DNA of 64,000 nucleotides. It comes from Rhizobium skierniewicense. GTDB lineage: Bacteria > Pseudomonadota > Alphaproteobacteria > Rhizobiales > Rhizobiaceae. Positions 16,623-25,279 of the stretch are shown here, piece by piece. A program made the position numbers and the translations under genes. Below the pieces are notes generated by a model. The model ran no database searches and was not told the DNA's origin. It saw only the letters and a program-made list of their open reading frames with translations. The stretch is from NCBI RefSeq assembly GCF_014196515.1, contig NZ_JACIDV010000009.1:124001-188000 (forward strand), in the 5' to 3' direction. The number at the start of each line of letters is the position of its first letter. Position 1 is the first letter of the stretch.

Positions 16623-16871
16623 GTGGACCCGCGAACACCACTGACGGAAAACGAAGACGCACTCGATCAGGACATTGTGGATCTCGAGGTAGACGATCTC
16701 CCCGAGGGCGGCGACCTCTCGCAGCAGATCGAACAGGAACTGCGCGAAGAAGAAGCGGAAACCGACGATGATCCCTATCAGGAGAGCGACGAGGCATTGC
16801 CCGACGACGATGAGGAAAAGGTTCTGGACCGCAATCCATCGCTTGAGGGTGGAGCTTTCGACGACGTGTGA
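16623..16871 (+). CDS. small acidic hypothetical protein, 82 aa
   Basis: A very acidic protein (MDPRTPLTENEDALDQ..., many D/E, few aromatics), likely disordered. The GTG at 16623 is chosen since AGGGAGG lies 6 to 7 bases upstream; the frame is open back to 16518 but without a ribosome site. It is transcribed alone and ends at a terminator palindrome that also encodes the 3' end of the facing parE. Proteins of this type are annotated as hypothetical in rhizobia. Confidence 0.65.
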   Translation: MDPRTPLTENEDALDQDIVDLEVDDLPEGGDLSQQIEQELREEEAETDDDPYQESDEALPDDDEEKVLDRNPSLEGGAFDDV

Positions 16872-16874
16872 CCG

Positions 16875-17258
16875 TCACAGGGTGATCCTAGGATCACCCT
16901 TTTCATTTTGCCCATGTCCCAGGAGACGTCTTAACATATGCCTTTGGTGGTCTTGAGCACCAAAAAATACGGCAAGGAGCCTGATCTGCCGGGCATCCTC
17001 AAAAACTTTGAAATAAAAGACGGCGTGGTGTTTCGTGACACTTCTCAGCGCAGGCAGAATATGCGGCATCAGGGTGCCTTGATAGGGAGTGTGACCCAGC
17101 GCCTCTATATCATTTTCGATCAACTTCAGTCTGGCATCGGCCCGTTTGAAGGCCTCAACGAATTCCTCCCGAAAGCCCAGATAGGACTCCACGAGATGAT
17201 CGAAGATGAGTTCCAGATCGCGTTCGACATCTTTCGAGCGAAGGATCTCATAGACCAT
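16875..17258 (-). CDS. parE: ParE/RelE-family toxin
   Basis: About 127 residues beginning MVYEILRSKDVERDLELIFDHL. The RelE/ParE fold pattern is visible: an N-terminal strand, two helices with a variable loop, then LIENDIEALGHTPYQGTLMPHILPALRSVTKHHAVFYFKV and IRLLAVFFGAQDHQRHMLRRL (in pieces). ParE toxins poison DNA gyrase, while RelE relatives cut mRNA; which applies cannot be told. The ATG at 17258 lies inside the antitoxin gene end, an 11-bp overlap that couples them. The C-terminal 15 residues beyond QRHMLRRLLGHG extend through a terminator palindrome. Confidence 0.82.
   Translation of the reverse strand: MVYEILRSKDVERDLELIFDHLVESYLGFREEFVEAFKRADARLKLIENDIEALGHTPYQGTLMPHILPALRSVTKHHAVFYFKVFEDARQIRLLAVFFGAQDHQRHMLRRLLGHGQNEKGDPRITL
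16879..16904. terminator. palindromic terminator shared with the 3' end of parE
   Basis: A perfect palindrome (arms AGGGTGATCCT and AGGATCACCCT) is followed by TTTCATTTT on the plus strand, ending the acidic-protein transcript. Read on the minus strand the same bases encode the last residues (GDPRITL) of the parE-like gene. Confidence 0.7.
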
Positions 17259-17517
17259 AAGCGTTTTTTTTCGCTGCAATCATCGCCGCAGTGCGCCTCT
17301 TTCCCTCCTCGTTCGAGACAAACGCACCGTTGCTGCGCTCATCCAGCAAGATTTTGAGAGCCCCCACTTTGGCTTCATGCAACTCGGTTTCCCGACGCAG
17401 GAGTTCGATCCCATGCTGGACGACAGCGCTCAGACTCGAAAACCGTCCGTCTTCGACCAGTTTTCGGGCAAAGCTGTCCTGTTGATCGGAAATAGAAACC
17501 GATGCTTTGACTGACAT
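17248..17517 (-). CDS. parD: ParD-type antitoxin
   Basis: An 89-residue antitoxin starting MSVKASVSISDQQDSFARKLVEDGRFSSLSAVVQHGIELL (quoted in part): a ribbon-helix-helix DNA-binding N-terminus (residues 4-45) followed by a helical tail that wraps the toxin. ParD proteins neutralise ParE and repress their own promoter. The toxin gene starts 11 bp before this stop. Confidence 0.87.
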   Translation of the reverse strand: MSVKASVSISDQQDSFARKLVEDGRFSSLSAVVQHGIELLRRETELHEAKVGALKILLDERSNGAFVSNEEGKRRTAAMIAAKKNAYGL

Positions 17518-17583
17518 GACTCATCTCCAGCGGAATCGACTAATACTACTCAGTAGCATATTCGCACATTCTTTTCCAACCCT

Positions 17584-17784
17584 TCACTCTGCTCTTTCAG
17601 GGTTATACCCAGCTTCGCGCATCGCAGCCTGTGCCACTGCGGCATCTCCCGCGACCGTTACGCTTTTCCTGGATAGGTCGATAGCGACGGCCGCACCCGG
17701 CAGAACCTCTGCCAGCGCGCCGCGAATGGTTTTCTCGCAGTGGCCGCAAGTCATGTCGGGTACGGTGAATATCGTGGCTTCCAT
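17584..17784 (-). CDS. copZ: CopZ-type copper chaperone (HMA domain)
   Basis: A 66-residue single HMA domain: TIFTVPDMTCGHCEKTI with the metal-binding MTCxHC at residues 11-16, then the usual beta-alpha-beta ending AMREAGYNPE. CopZ carries Cu(I) in the cytosol and hands it to the P-type ATPase. It lies about 50 bp downstream of cueR and is the last gene of the copA-cueR-copZ unit. Confidence 0.92.
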   Translation of the reverse strand: MEATIFTVPDMTCGHCEKTIRGALAEVLPGAAVAIDLSRKSVTVAGDAAVAQAAMREAGYNPERAE

Positions 17785-17832
17785 GGTGATGTCCTCAAGG
17801 TTTCTTTGCAGTGATCGTCGCTCGACTGAAGC

Positions 17833-18222
17833 TTATACTCCCGCAAGATCGTCCAGAATGGGGCAATCCGGCCGATGGTCGCCTCCACAGCAATGGGCAA
17901 GATGCGAGAGCGTTTTGACCATGCTTTTCATCTCGGCAATCTTGCGCTCGAGATCGGCGATATGCGCAGTGGCGATGTCCTTGACCGCAGAACTTTCGCG
18001 TGTCTTGTCCTGCCAGAGCTTTAGCAACGTTTCTGTTTCTTCCAGCGAAAAACCCAGCGTTCGGGACCGCTTTATGAAGCGCAGATTGTGCACATCCTGT
18101 TCGGCATAAACCCGATAATTGTTGTCCGTGCGGGCGGCGGGCGTGACGAGACCGATCTGCTCGTAATAGCGGATCATCTTGGCCGAGACGCCTGAGGCTT
18201 CCGATGCCTGACCGATGTTCAT
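17833..18222 (-). CDS. cueR: CueR, MerR-family Cu(I)-responsive regulator
   Basis: A 129-residue MerR-family activator: HTH and wing MNIGQASEASGVSAKMIRYYEQIGL, long dimerisation helix, and a C-terminal metal loop HCCGGDHRPDCPIL with the two cysteines used by CueR/HmrR to bind Cu(I). It overlaps the copA stop (ATGA), so sensor and pump share a transcript. Its likely operator is upstream of copA. Confidence 0.93.
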   Translation of the reverse strand: MNIGQASEASGVSAKMIRYYEQIGLVTPAARTDNNYRVYAEQDVHNLRFIKRSRTLGFSLEETETLLKLWQDKTRESSAVKDIATAHIADLERKIAEMKSMVKTLSHLAHCCGGDHRPDCPILDDLAGV

Positions 18223-20726
18223 GTCGTTACCTTCGCTGTTTTCAATCTTAACGCGTTGCCCAGCACAAAGACGGAGGAGAGCGCCATGGCCCCGGCTCCG
18301 ACCACGGGCGACAGCATGATGCCGAAGGCCGGGTAAAGCGCGCCTGCGGCCACGGGTATCAGTGCGACATTGTATCCGAAGGCCCAGAACAGGTTCTGGC
18401 GGATGTTGCGCATGGTGGCGCGGCTCATGCCTATGGCGTGGACGACGCCCGCGAGATCGCCGCCCACCAAGACGACATCGGCGCTTTCAATGGCAACATC
18501 CGTGCCGGTGCCGACAGCGATGCCGATATCGGCCTCAGCCAGCGCAGGCGCGTCATTGATGCCGTCGCCGACGAAAGCCAGCACCTTGCCGCCTTGGCGC
18601 AAATCATGGATGGCTTTCACCTTGCCTTGCGGCAAAACCTCAGCCACCACCTTTTCTATGCCCACCTGAAGGGCGATGGCCTTGGCCGTCCGGGTATTGT
18701 CTCCCGTCACCATGACAACCTCGATACCCATGGATTTCAAGGCTTTGATGGCATCGATGCTGGATGGTTTCAACGGATCGGCCACCGCGATGATCGCGGC
18801 CAGTTGACCATCGATGGCTGCGTAGAGCGGCGTCTTGCCCTCGTCGCCCAACCTTCGTGCCGTGTCTGCAAACGGTGCGGTGGACAGGCCGAGCTTTTCC
18901 ATAAAGCGGTCGGCGCCGACGTCGATCTTGCAGCCCTCGACCATGGCGGAGATACCGTAGCCGGTAATGCTTTGGAAATTGCCGATTGTGGGCTGTTTGA
19001 GTCCTGCAGGGGTCGTAACGTCTTGCGCCTTCGCCGCCCGCACGATCGCCTCTGCAATCGGGTGCTCCGACATGCTCTCAACCGCCGCAACAAGCCTCAA
19101 CACCTCACGTCGCTCGAACCCATCCGCCACCAGCAGATCCGTCAGCTCAGGCTTACCCTTGGTCACCGTGCCGGTCTTGTCCACCACCACGATGTGCGCG
19201 GAACGCAACGCCTGCAGAGCCTCTCCTTTTCGAAACAGCACGCCGAGTTCCGCTGCTCTTCCCGTGCCGACCATGATCGAAGTCGGCGTTGCCAGACCCA
19301 TGGCGCAGGGGCAGGCGATGATGAGGACGGCGACGGCATTGATCAGCGCGTAGGTATAGGCAGGCTGCGGCCCGAAGATCGCCCAGACGATGAAGGTCAG
19401 CACGGCAACAGCGATCACCACCGGCACGAACAGCCCGGTAACCCGATCCACCAGAAGCTGGATGGGCAGCTTTGATCCTTGAGCCTGCTCCACCAAAGCG
19501 ATGATCTGCGCCAGCATCGTGTCTGCGCCGACCTTGGTGGCGCGGAATTTCAGCGCTCCGTTCCCGTTGATGGTACCGCCTGTGACAGGGCTGCCAGCCC
19601 CCTTTTCCACCGGCACCGGCTCGCCTGATATCATTGATTCATCGACATAGGATGCACCCTCCACCACCTCGCCATCCACGGGCAAACGCTCTCCCGGGCG
19701 GATAACGATGATGTCGCCCACCACCACGTCGTCCGTGGCGATATCGCGCGTCATGCCGTCGCGCTCCACCCGCGCCGTCTTGGCCTGGAGGCCAGCCAGC
19801 TTGCGGATCGCATCGCCGGTTTTGCCGCTGGCGCGGGCCTCCAGAAGCCGTCCGATCAAAATCAGCGTCACGATGACGGTTGCCGCTTCATAATAGACAT
19901 GCCGGGCATTGTCCGGCAGCAGGCCGGGCGCAAACGTGGTGACCAGCGAATAGAGATAGGCAGCACTGACCCCGAGCGCCACCAGCGAATTCATCTCTGG
20001 CGCACCATGGGCCAGTGCCGGAAAACCGGACTTCAAAAACCGCCATCCCGGCCCGAAAATCACCACCGTCGCCAGTGCGAAATAGACATAATAAAGCGTC
20101 TGCGTCTCCATGGCACCCATGAGCCAATGGTGCATCGGCGCATAGAGATGCCCTCCCATTTCCAGCACGAAGAGTGGAGTGGTGAAGATGGCTGCGAGGA
20201 TGACGTCTCGTTCGAGCTTCCTCTCGTCACCGGTGTGATGGGTGTGGTCGTGCCCCTGCCTCGCGTGATCATGGGCCGCTCCAGTCGGACTTTTGAGCGT
20301 AAAACCAGCCAGCCTCGCGGTTTCGATCAGCATCTCGCGCTGACGCCCGCCGCCGACGGTCTCGATGGTCACGACGCCGCTTTGCGCGTCCACCTCTGCG
20401 CTGACTGTCGTGGCCACGGCCTCCAGAACGGTCTTCAACCGGTCAGCATCAACGCCCCCCTTATGCCTCTGGAGCGTCAATTCGATCGTCTTTGGGGCAA
20501 CCTCGTATCCAATCTTCTTGACTGCAGCGACCAAGGTCTTTGCCGAAAACCCCTCGGCCGGTTCGACCGTCAGCCGCTTCGTCGCGAAATTGACAGAACT
20601 TGCCGCCACCCCCGGCACCTTGCCCGCCGCCATCTCCACGCGCCGCACACAGGACGCACAGGTCATACCCTCGACAGATACGGAAATCGGCTCTGGCGCG
20701 CTCAAAGTCTTGATGATCTCGTTCAT
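18219..20726 (-). CDS. copA: copper-exporting P1B-type ATPase CopA
   Basis: With the ATG at 20726 (AGGGG 9 bases upstream) the protein has 835 residues. It pumps Cu(I) out of the cytosol. Layout: first HMA domain with GMTCASC (20-26); a second HMA-like domain with no CxxC; a His-rich linker (HDHARQGHDHTHH); eight membrane helices; the actuator (MISGEP); the CPC metal motif (ACPCAMGLATP); DKTGT phosphorylation site; SEHPIAEAI in the N-domain; and GDGINDAPAL. Cytoplasmic CueR and CopZ follow in the same operon. The frame extends upstream to 20765 but only through the promoter. Confidence 0.96.
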   Translation of the reverse strand: MNEIIKTLSAPEPISVSVEGMTCASCVRRVEMAAGKVPGVAASSVNFATKRLTVEPAEGFSAKTLVAAVKKIGYEVAPKTIELTLQRHKGGVDADRLKTVLEAVATTVSAEVDAQSGVVTIETVGGGRQREMLIETARLAGFTLKSPTGAAHDHARQGHDHTHHTGDERKLERDVILAAIFTTPLFVLEMGGHLYAPMHHWLMGAMETQTLYYVYFALATVVIFGPGWRFLKSGFPALAHGAPEMNSLVALGVSAAYLYSLVTTFAPGLLPDNARHVYYEAATVIVTLILIGRLLEARASGKTGDAIRKLAGLQAKTARVERDGMTRDIATDDVVVGDIIVIRPGERLPVDGEVVEGASYVDESMISGEPVPVEKGAGSPVTGGTINGNGALKFRATKVGADTMLAQIIALVEQAQGSKLPIQLLVDRVTGLFVPVVIAVAVLTFIVWAIFGPQPAYTYALINAVAVLIIACPCAMGLATPTSIMVGTGRAAELGVLFRKGEALQALRSAHIVVVDKTGTVTKGKPELTDLLVADGFERREVLRLVAAVESMSEHPIAEAIVRAAKAQDVTTPAGLKQPTIGNFQSITGYGISAMVEGCKIDVGADRFMEKLGLSTAPFADTARRLGDEGKTPLYAAIDGQLAAIIAVADPLKPSSIDAIKALKSMGIEVVMVTGDNTRTAKAIALQVGIEKVVAEVLPQGKVKAIHDLRQGGKVLAFVGDGINDAPALAEADIGIAVGTGTDVAIESADVVLVGGDLAGVVHAIGMSRATMRNIRQNLFWAFGYNVALIPVAAGALYPAFGIMLSPVVGAGAMALSSVFVLGNALRLKTAKVTT

Positions 20727-20748
20727 GGGATTTCCCCTTTCGAGACCA

Positions 20749-20779
20749 CATGTAATGCTTCCCATGATGGGAAGGTCAA
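20749..20779 (-). promoter_or_regulatory. CueR-type promoter/operator of copA
   Basis: TTGACC (20774-20779) and TACATG (20749-20754) on the minus strand are 19 bp apart and flank the inverted repeat TTCCCATGATGGGAA (20759-20773), the classic copper-responsive MerR-family arrangement. It lies just 23 bp from the copA start. Confidence 0.85.
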
Positions 20780-20855
20780 GGGTTCACAGCGACCTTTGTC
20801 ACGGGTCGAAGTTGATGCTCATTTGGGCTACATTATCGTAAACCGGAGGATGATC

Positions 20856-21131
20856 ATGACAGCGAATGCTTATATCAGGGCTCGCATCGACCAAGACTTG
20901 AAGGACGATGCAACCGCAGTGCTGGACAGCCTCGGGTTGACCGTCTCGGACGTGATGCGCATGATGTTGACCCACATAGCCCGGGAAAAGGCACTCCCCA
21001 TAGAGTTGACACGTCCCAACGCAGAAACGATAGCCGCCATAGAGGAAGCGCGGGAAATCGCAGGCGAAAAGCGCGCCCGCTTCAAATCACGCGAAGAACT
21101 CTTCAGAGCACTGGATGGCGATAAGCCGTGA
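20856..21131 (+). CDS. RelB/DinJ-family antitoxin
   Basis: A 91-residue DinJ-like antitoxin: MTANAYIRARIDQDLKDDATAVLDSLGLTVSDVMRMML (in part), a ribbon-helix-helix N-terminus, with the usual KALPIELTRPN and a charged helical tail (EAREIAGEKRARFKSREELFRAL). The ATG at 20856 is preferred over 20850 since GGAGG lies 6 bases upstream. DinJ-type proteins neutralise YafQ endoribonucleases and autoregulate. The toxin frame that follows is broken, so this antitoxin appears orphaned. Confidence 0.87.
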   Translation: MTANAYIRARIDQDLKDDATAVLDSLGLTVSDVMRMMLTHIAREKALPIELTRPNAETIAAIEEAREIAGEKRARFKSREELFRALDGDKP

Positions 21132-21351
21132 AAGGCCCAAAAGCTGTATCAAAGCGAACGACTTTGCCGCGAATGTGCGATTTTACGAAGCAGTTTATGA
21201 AAGACTGGAAACGGCTGAATGATTCCGGGAGTGGCGCGATCATCGGGAATGCCACATCGGTGGAGACTTTCTGCTGATCTACAGGCTCGACGAGGCCGAT
21301 GATCTTGTCGTCTTCACACGCGCTGGAACCCATTCCGATCTGTTTAGATAA
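21128..21351 (+). pseudogene. YafQ/RelE-family toxin remnant, frameshifted with internal deletion
   Basis: A GTG overlapping the antitoxin stop opens MKGPKAVSKRTTLPRMCDF, TKQFMKDWKRLNDSG, the N-terminal YafQ pattern. The frame then stops early at a TGA. Shifting frame recovers the conserved C-terminus: EWRDHRECHIGGDFLLIYRL and VVFTRAGTHSDLFR up to a TAA at 21351. Around 25 middle residues expected in the family (the L-x-x-G-x-x-L-P stretch) are missing between the two halves, so a deletion of length not divisible by three is the simplest explanation. The catalytic His region survives only in the downstream frame. Confidence 0.85.
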
Positions 21352-21354
21352 CCC

Positions 21355-22170
21355 TCACCGGCGCACGGAAACCCGCGCGATATCCCGCAGAAACTCCTCG
21401 CGCACCACCTCCCCCATGGGGCGTTCAGACGCTTTGTCGTTGACCCGCAGCCGTGCGAAGACAATGTGCTGGCCTTCGCGTTCGGCCCAGCCCACGAACC
21501 AGCCGAAGGGGCGGGTCGTGTCGGGTTTGCCGTCATCGCCCTTCAGGTTGCCCGTGCCCGCGGTGCCGTGCACGCTCCACGCCTCAGCCGCATCGAAAAC
21601 GGGCATGATGGCGCGGGTCTTGGTTTGTGCGTCGCGCGTAAAGGGCAGATTGTTGGCCATCAGGCGACGCAGAAAACCCACCTGCTCGACGGGCGATATC
21701 TGCACAGCGTTGGCAAGCCAGTCGCTCATGCCCTTTGGCGTCGTTCCCGGGGCGGATGCCGAACCGGTATTGCCGAAACCCAGCCGCTTGACATAGCTGG
21801 AGAATTTTTCAGGCCCCAGGCGATTGGCGATGTCGACACCATACCAGCGCACATCGTTCTTTTGCCATGCGGTAGGATCCACCCGCCTTCGATCCGGTGC
21901 GGCGTTGTCCATGCCCTCCTGCCAGTCCCAGACCGGGTTGAATTCGTCCAGCAACAGGCCGGAATCAAAACCGATCAGTGCCAGCGGAATGTTGAAGGTC
22001 GCGCCCGGCGATGCACGCTTGTCGCAAGCGCCCTGTTGGGTGATGACAGCGCCGGTTTCCACCGATGTCACGAAGGTGCATTCGAAAGGCTGTTCGGCCC
22101 GGGCAAGAATGGGATACAGACCCACAACGGCGAAACTGACGGCTGAAAGGACGGCGAACCGGGGCAGCAT
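21355..22170 (-). CDS. class D beta-lactamase (OXA)-like protein lacking catalytic residues
   Basis: A 271-residue exported protein with a signal peptide (residues 1-25, ending ARA) and the overall OXA-type fold. The active-site motifs are all changed: STFK reads ATFN (57-60, no nucleophilic Ser, no carbamylated Lys), S-x-V reads NDV (105-107), YGN reads FGN (132-134) and KTG reads TAG (203-205). It should therefore not hydrolyse beta-lactams. Length and other core segments (WFVGWAE strand) are intact, so it is a full-length protein, perhaps a binding or sensory relative. It ends 3 bp from the broken yafQ remnant, convergently. Confidence 0.85.
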   Translation of the reverse strand: MLPRFAVLSAVSFAVVGLYPILARAEQPFECTFVTSVETGAVITQQGACDKRASPGATFNIPLALIGFDSGLLLDEFNPVWDWQEGMDNAAPDRRRVDPTAWQKNDVRWYGVDIANRLGPEKFSSYVKRLGFGNTGSASAPGTTPKGMSDWLANAVQISPVEQVGFLRRLMANNLPFTRDAQTKTRAIMPVFDAAEAWSVHGTAGTGNLKGDDGKPDTTRPFGWFVGWAEREGQHIVFARLRVNDKASERPMGEVVREEFLRDIARVSVRR

Positions 22171-22283
22171 GCATTTTCCTTGTATGTCCGGCCATCATCA
22201 CGGCCAGCAACCAACGGAGAGATAAGGTGATGTCGGTTCTTAAAAGACAGTTGGGGCAGGAATAGGACGGACGGGCGCACACC

Positions 22284-22760
22284 CTATCGACGCTGCGCCT
22301 TCGGCTGCTCGCCTACCGTCAGCGGCCAGTCCACCACGTAGTTTTCGAAGTCGTCCACCTCGACCTGCTTTTCGTTGATGGTGCGCCCGCGTGCGGAAAT
22401 ACCCGCCATATGCACGGTTTCGGCATCCCCCGAAACGAGGTGGTGCCACCAGTAGAGGTCCTCGCCATCGCGCACCAGAGCGTAGGCGCAGGTCGGCGGC
22501 AGCCAGCCGATTTCGTTGACGAGCTTGAGGTTAAGCTGAATGCAATCCGGCACCGTATCAAACCGGTTGGGGTAATCGGAACAGGCGCAGCTATCTCCAT
22601 CCAGCAACTGGCAGGAGACGGATGTGAACACCACCTCGCCGGTGTCCCAATCTTCCAGCTTGTTGAGACAGCACAGGCCGCAGCCGTCACACAGGCTTTC
22701 CCACTCGGTGTTACTCATTTGCGCCAGTGATTTCGTTTTCCAGAAGGGCGCGTCACTCAT
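22284..22760 (-). CDS. UPF0260 / YcgN-family cysteine-cluster protein
   Basis: A 158-residue protein of the YcgN (UPF0260) family: FWKTKSL, EWESLCDGCGLCCLNKLED with its CDGCGLCC cluster, CQLLD..CACSDYPNR, CIQL, WLPPTCAYAL and DWPL. The eight or so conserved cysteines suggest zinc or iron-sulphur binding. The ATG at 22760 is chosen because the family starts directly with FW near the N-terminus. Function is unestablished. A TTAA-containing promoter region of 150 bp separates it from the divergent PBP gene. Confidence 0.9.
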   Translation of the reverse strand: MSDAPFWKTKSLAQMSNTEWESLCDGCGLCCLNKLEDWDTGEVVFTSVSCQLLDGDSCACSDYPNRFDTVPDCIQLNLKLVNEIGWLPPTCAYALVRDGEDLYWWHHLVSGDAETVHMAGISARGRTINEKQVEVDDFENYVVDWPLTVGEQPKAQRR

Positions 22761-22910
22761 CGTTAACATTTCCGTTCCATTTTGCAGCATCGGGCGGCAA
22801 CGTGATCCCCGTATGCCATATCGCAATCTACCGGATTATGAGATAATCGCGAAATCCGGCAGAGGTGTGTGATGGTGGAATGACCCGCGCAAGGTCGCTG
22901 CGTCAAGCAA

Positions 22911-25121
22911 ATGCTGGCGAGATCGAACAGGAATACGTTTCAGGTGCAGGAAGACAACAACAAGAAACCGGCGCGACGGAAACGCCATCTTCTGCTGCGC
23001 ATCGATTCATGGATCGATTCCGGCCTGTGGACATCTGCGTCGCGCGTCTTCGACTTCTGGGAAGAGGTGACCATCGCATCGCGCAAGCTGCATGTGCGCG
23101 GCTGGAAAAAATTTCTCATCAACATTGCCGACGACGCCCTGACGGTTGGCACTGCGGGCACCGTTCTGATGCTGGCGCTGGCGCTGCCCGCCTTTGAGGA
23201 GACCAAGAAGGACTGGCGCTATCGCGGTGATTTCGCCGTCACCTTCCTCGATCGTTACGGCAACACCATCGGCCATCGCGGCATCATCCACGAAGATTCC
23301 GTGCCGATCGACCAGATGCCGGACCATTTCATCAAGGCCGTTCTTGCCACCGAAGACCGGCGCTTCTTCGAGCATTTCGGCATCGATTTCATCGGCCTTG
23401 CCCGCGCCATGAGCGAAAACGCCCGCGCCGGCGGCGTCGTGCAGGGCGGCTCCACGCTGACGCAGCAACTGGCCAAGAACCTGTTTCTGACCAATGAGCG
23501 CTCGCTGGAACGCAAGGTCAAGGAGGCTTTTCTGGCATTGTGGCTGGAAGCCAACATGTCCAAGAAGGAAATCTTGAGCCTTTATCTCGACCGCGCCTAT
23601 ATGGGCGGCGGCACGTTCGGCGCAGCAGCGGCGGCTCAGTTTTATTTCGGCAAGAACCTGACCGATGTGACGCTGGCGGAATCCGCCATTCTCGCCGGTC
23701 TGTTCAAGGCACCGGCGAAATACGCACCACACGTCAACCTTCCCGCAGCGCGTGCGCGCGCCAACACGGTTCTCTCCAACCTCGTGCAGGGCGGGTTGAT
23801 GACCGAGGGACAGGTTGTCGGCGCACGCCGCAACCCGGCAACCGTCATCGACCGCGAAGAGGTGCAGGCGCCCGACTATTTCCTCGACTGGGCCTTTGAC
23901 GAGGTGCAGAAGCTGGCCAAGGAAGGCAAGATCAAGGATCATACCGTGGTGGTTCGCACCACCATCGATACTGGCCTTCAGCAGGCGGCCGAACAGGCGA
24001 TGGAAGGCAGCCTTCGCGAATTCGGCGAAGGCTACAAGGTCAAGCAGGGCGCGATGGTGATGATCGAAAATGGCGGCGGCATCCGCGCCATGGTCGGCGG
24101 TCGTGACTATGGCGAAAGCCAGTTCAACCGCGCAACGGCGGCGCTGCGCCAGCCGGGCTCATCCTTCAAGGTCTACACCTACTCCGCCGCCATGGAAAAG
24201 GGCTACAAGCCGGAAACGCTGATTTCCGACGCGCCCGTAACATGGCGCGGCTGGTCGCCGCAGAACTATGGCCGGTCCTACGCAGGCAAGGTGACGTTGC
24301 AGACCGCCCTTGCCAAATCCTATAACACCGTGCCGGTGCGCCTTGCCAAGGATGTGCTGGGCACGCAGATCATTGTCGATACGGCCAAAGCCATGGGGGT
24401 CGCGACGCCGCTTCGCAGCGACAAGACCATTCCGCTCGGTACATCGGAAGTGACCGTGCTGGACCAGGCCACCGGCTACGCCGTCTTCCCGGCAGACGGC
24501 ATGCAATCACGCCGCCACGGCATTGCGCAGGTGCTGGATTACGAGGGCAAGGTTCTCTACGATTTCGACCGCGACGAACCACCTGCGCAGCGCGTGCTTT
24601 CGGAAGAGGCCAATTCCAAGATGAACCGCATGCTGGTGACCATTCCCGTCGAGGGCACGGCAAAGCGAGGCGCTCTCGATAACGGCATCGTTTCCGGCGG
24701 CAAGACCGGCACGTCGCAATCCTATCGCGATGCCTGGTATGTCGGCTTCACCGGTAATTACACGACCGCGGTGTGGTTCGGAAACGACGACTTCACCTCC
24801 ATGAACAACATGACCGGTGGGGCGTTGCCCGCCATGACGTTCAAGCGCCTGATGGACTACGCCCATCAGGGCATGGAACTGCGCGCCATCCCTGGCATTC
24901 AGAACCCGCTGCCGAATGGCACGCATCCAAAACCCGCCAACGGCGCAGCCATCGCCTCGGCAGACGCCAACGCCATGCCAGCCCTCACCCGCCCCCGCTC
25001 GCTTTCCGCCGAAGCCACCCGCGTCATCCGCTCCATCGGCAAGAAGCTGAAAGAAGCGTCGGCGCCGTCGTTGACGGTGCAAAAGTTGGCGGATGTCGGG
25101 AGCGATGGGGTGAAGCGGTAG
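22911..25121 (+). CDS. bifunctional class A penicillin-binding protein (PBP1 family)
   Basis: A 736-residue peptidoglycan synthase. A basic N-terminus and one membrane helix (about 78-98) precede a GT51 glycosyltransferase domain (EDRRFFEHFGID, GGSTLTQQLAKN, KEILSLYLDRAYMGGGTFG) and a transpeptidase domain with SSFK (in PGSSFKVYTY), SYNT and KTGTSQ motifs. It polymerises and cross-links glycan in the periplasm. A GTG at 22944 with AGGAA upstream is an alternative start. The C-terminal 60 residues are a low-complexity tail. Exact paralogue (PBP1a/1c type) is not settled. Confidence 0.92.
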   Translation: MLARSNRNTFQVQEDNNKKPARRKRHLLLRIDSWIDSGLWTSASRVFDFWEEVTIASRKLHVRGWKKFLINIADDALTVGTAGTVLMLALALPAFEETKKDWRYRGDFAVTFLDRYGNTIGHRGIIHEDSVPIDQMPDHFIKAVLATEDRRFFEHFGIDFIGLARAMSENARAGGVVQGGSTLTQQLAKNLFLTNERSLERKVKEAFLALWLEANMSKKEILSLYLDRAYMGGGTFGAAAAAQFYFGKNLTDVTLAESAILAGLFKAPAKYAPHVNLPAARARANTVLSNLVQGGLMTEGQVVGARRNPATVIDREEVQAPDYFLDWAFDEVQKLAKEGKIKDHTVVVRTTIDTGLQQAAEQAMEGSLREFGEGYKVKQGAMVMIENGGGIRAMVGGRDYGESQFNRATAALRQPGSSFKVYTYSAAMEKGYKPETLISDAPVTWRGWSPQNYGRSYAGKVTLQTALAKSYNTVPVRLAKDVLGTQIIVDTAKAMGVATPLRSDKTIPLGTSEVTVLDQATGYAVFPADGMQSRRHGIAQVLDYEGKVLYDFDRDEPPAQRVLSEEANSKMNRMLVTIPVEGTAKRGALDNGIVSGGKTGTSQSYRDAWYVGFTGNYTTAVWFGNDDFTSMNNMTGGALPAMTFKRLMDYAHQGMELRAIPGIQNPLPNGTHPKPANGAAIASADANAMPALTRPRSLSAEATRVIRSIGKKLKEASAPSLTVQKLADVGSDGVKR

Positions 25122-25279
25122 TCGAAACCCGTCTTTGTGGACGTCAGAATAGGCAATGCGCGCGTCTGCGCTGGGGCTGGCAATCACTGCCCGCCTTCGA
25201 AAAGCCACATATATTGCAAAAATTATCCATTCTTGGTTGTGCACCCATAACGTAACGTGTCTTCACGGGAGTGTATTCA

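Noticed and set aside
19899..20849. Upstream part of a 410-codon plus frame ending in the DinJ-type antitoxin
   Set aside because: Antisense to copA; the antitoxin has its own ribosome site and ATG at 20856.
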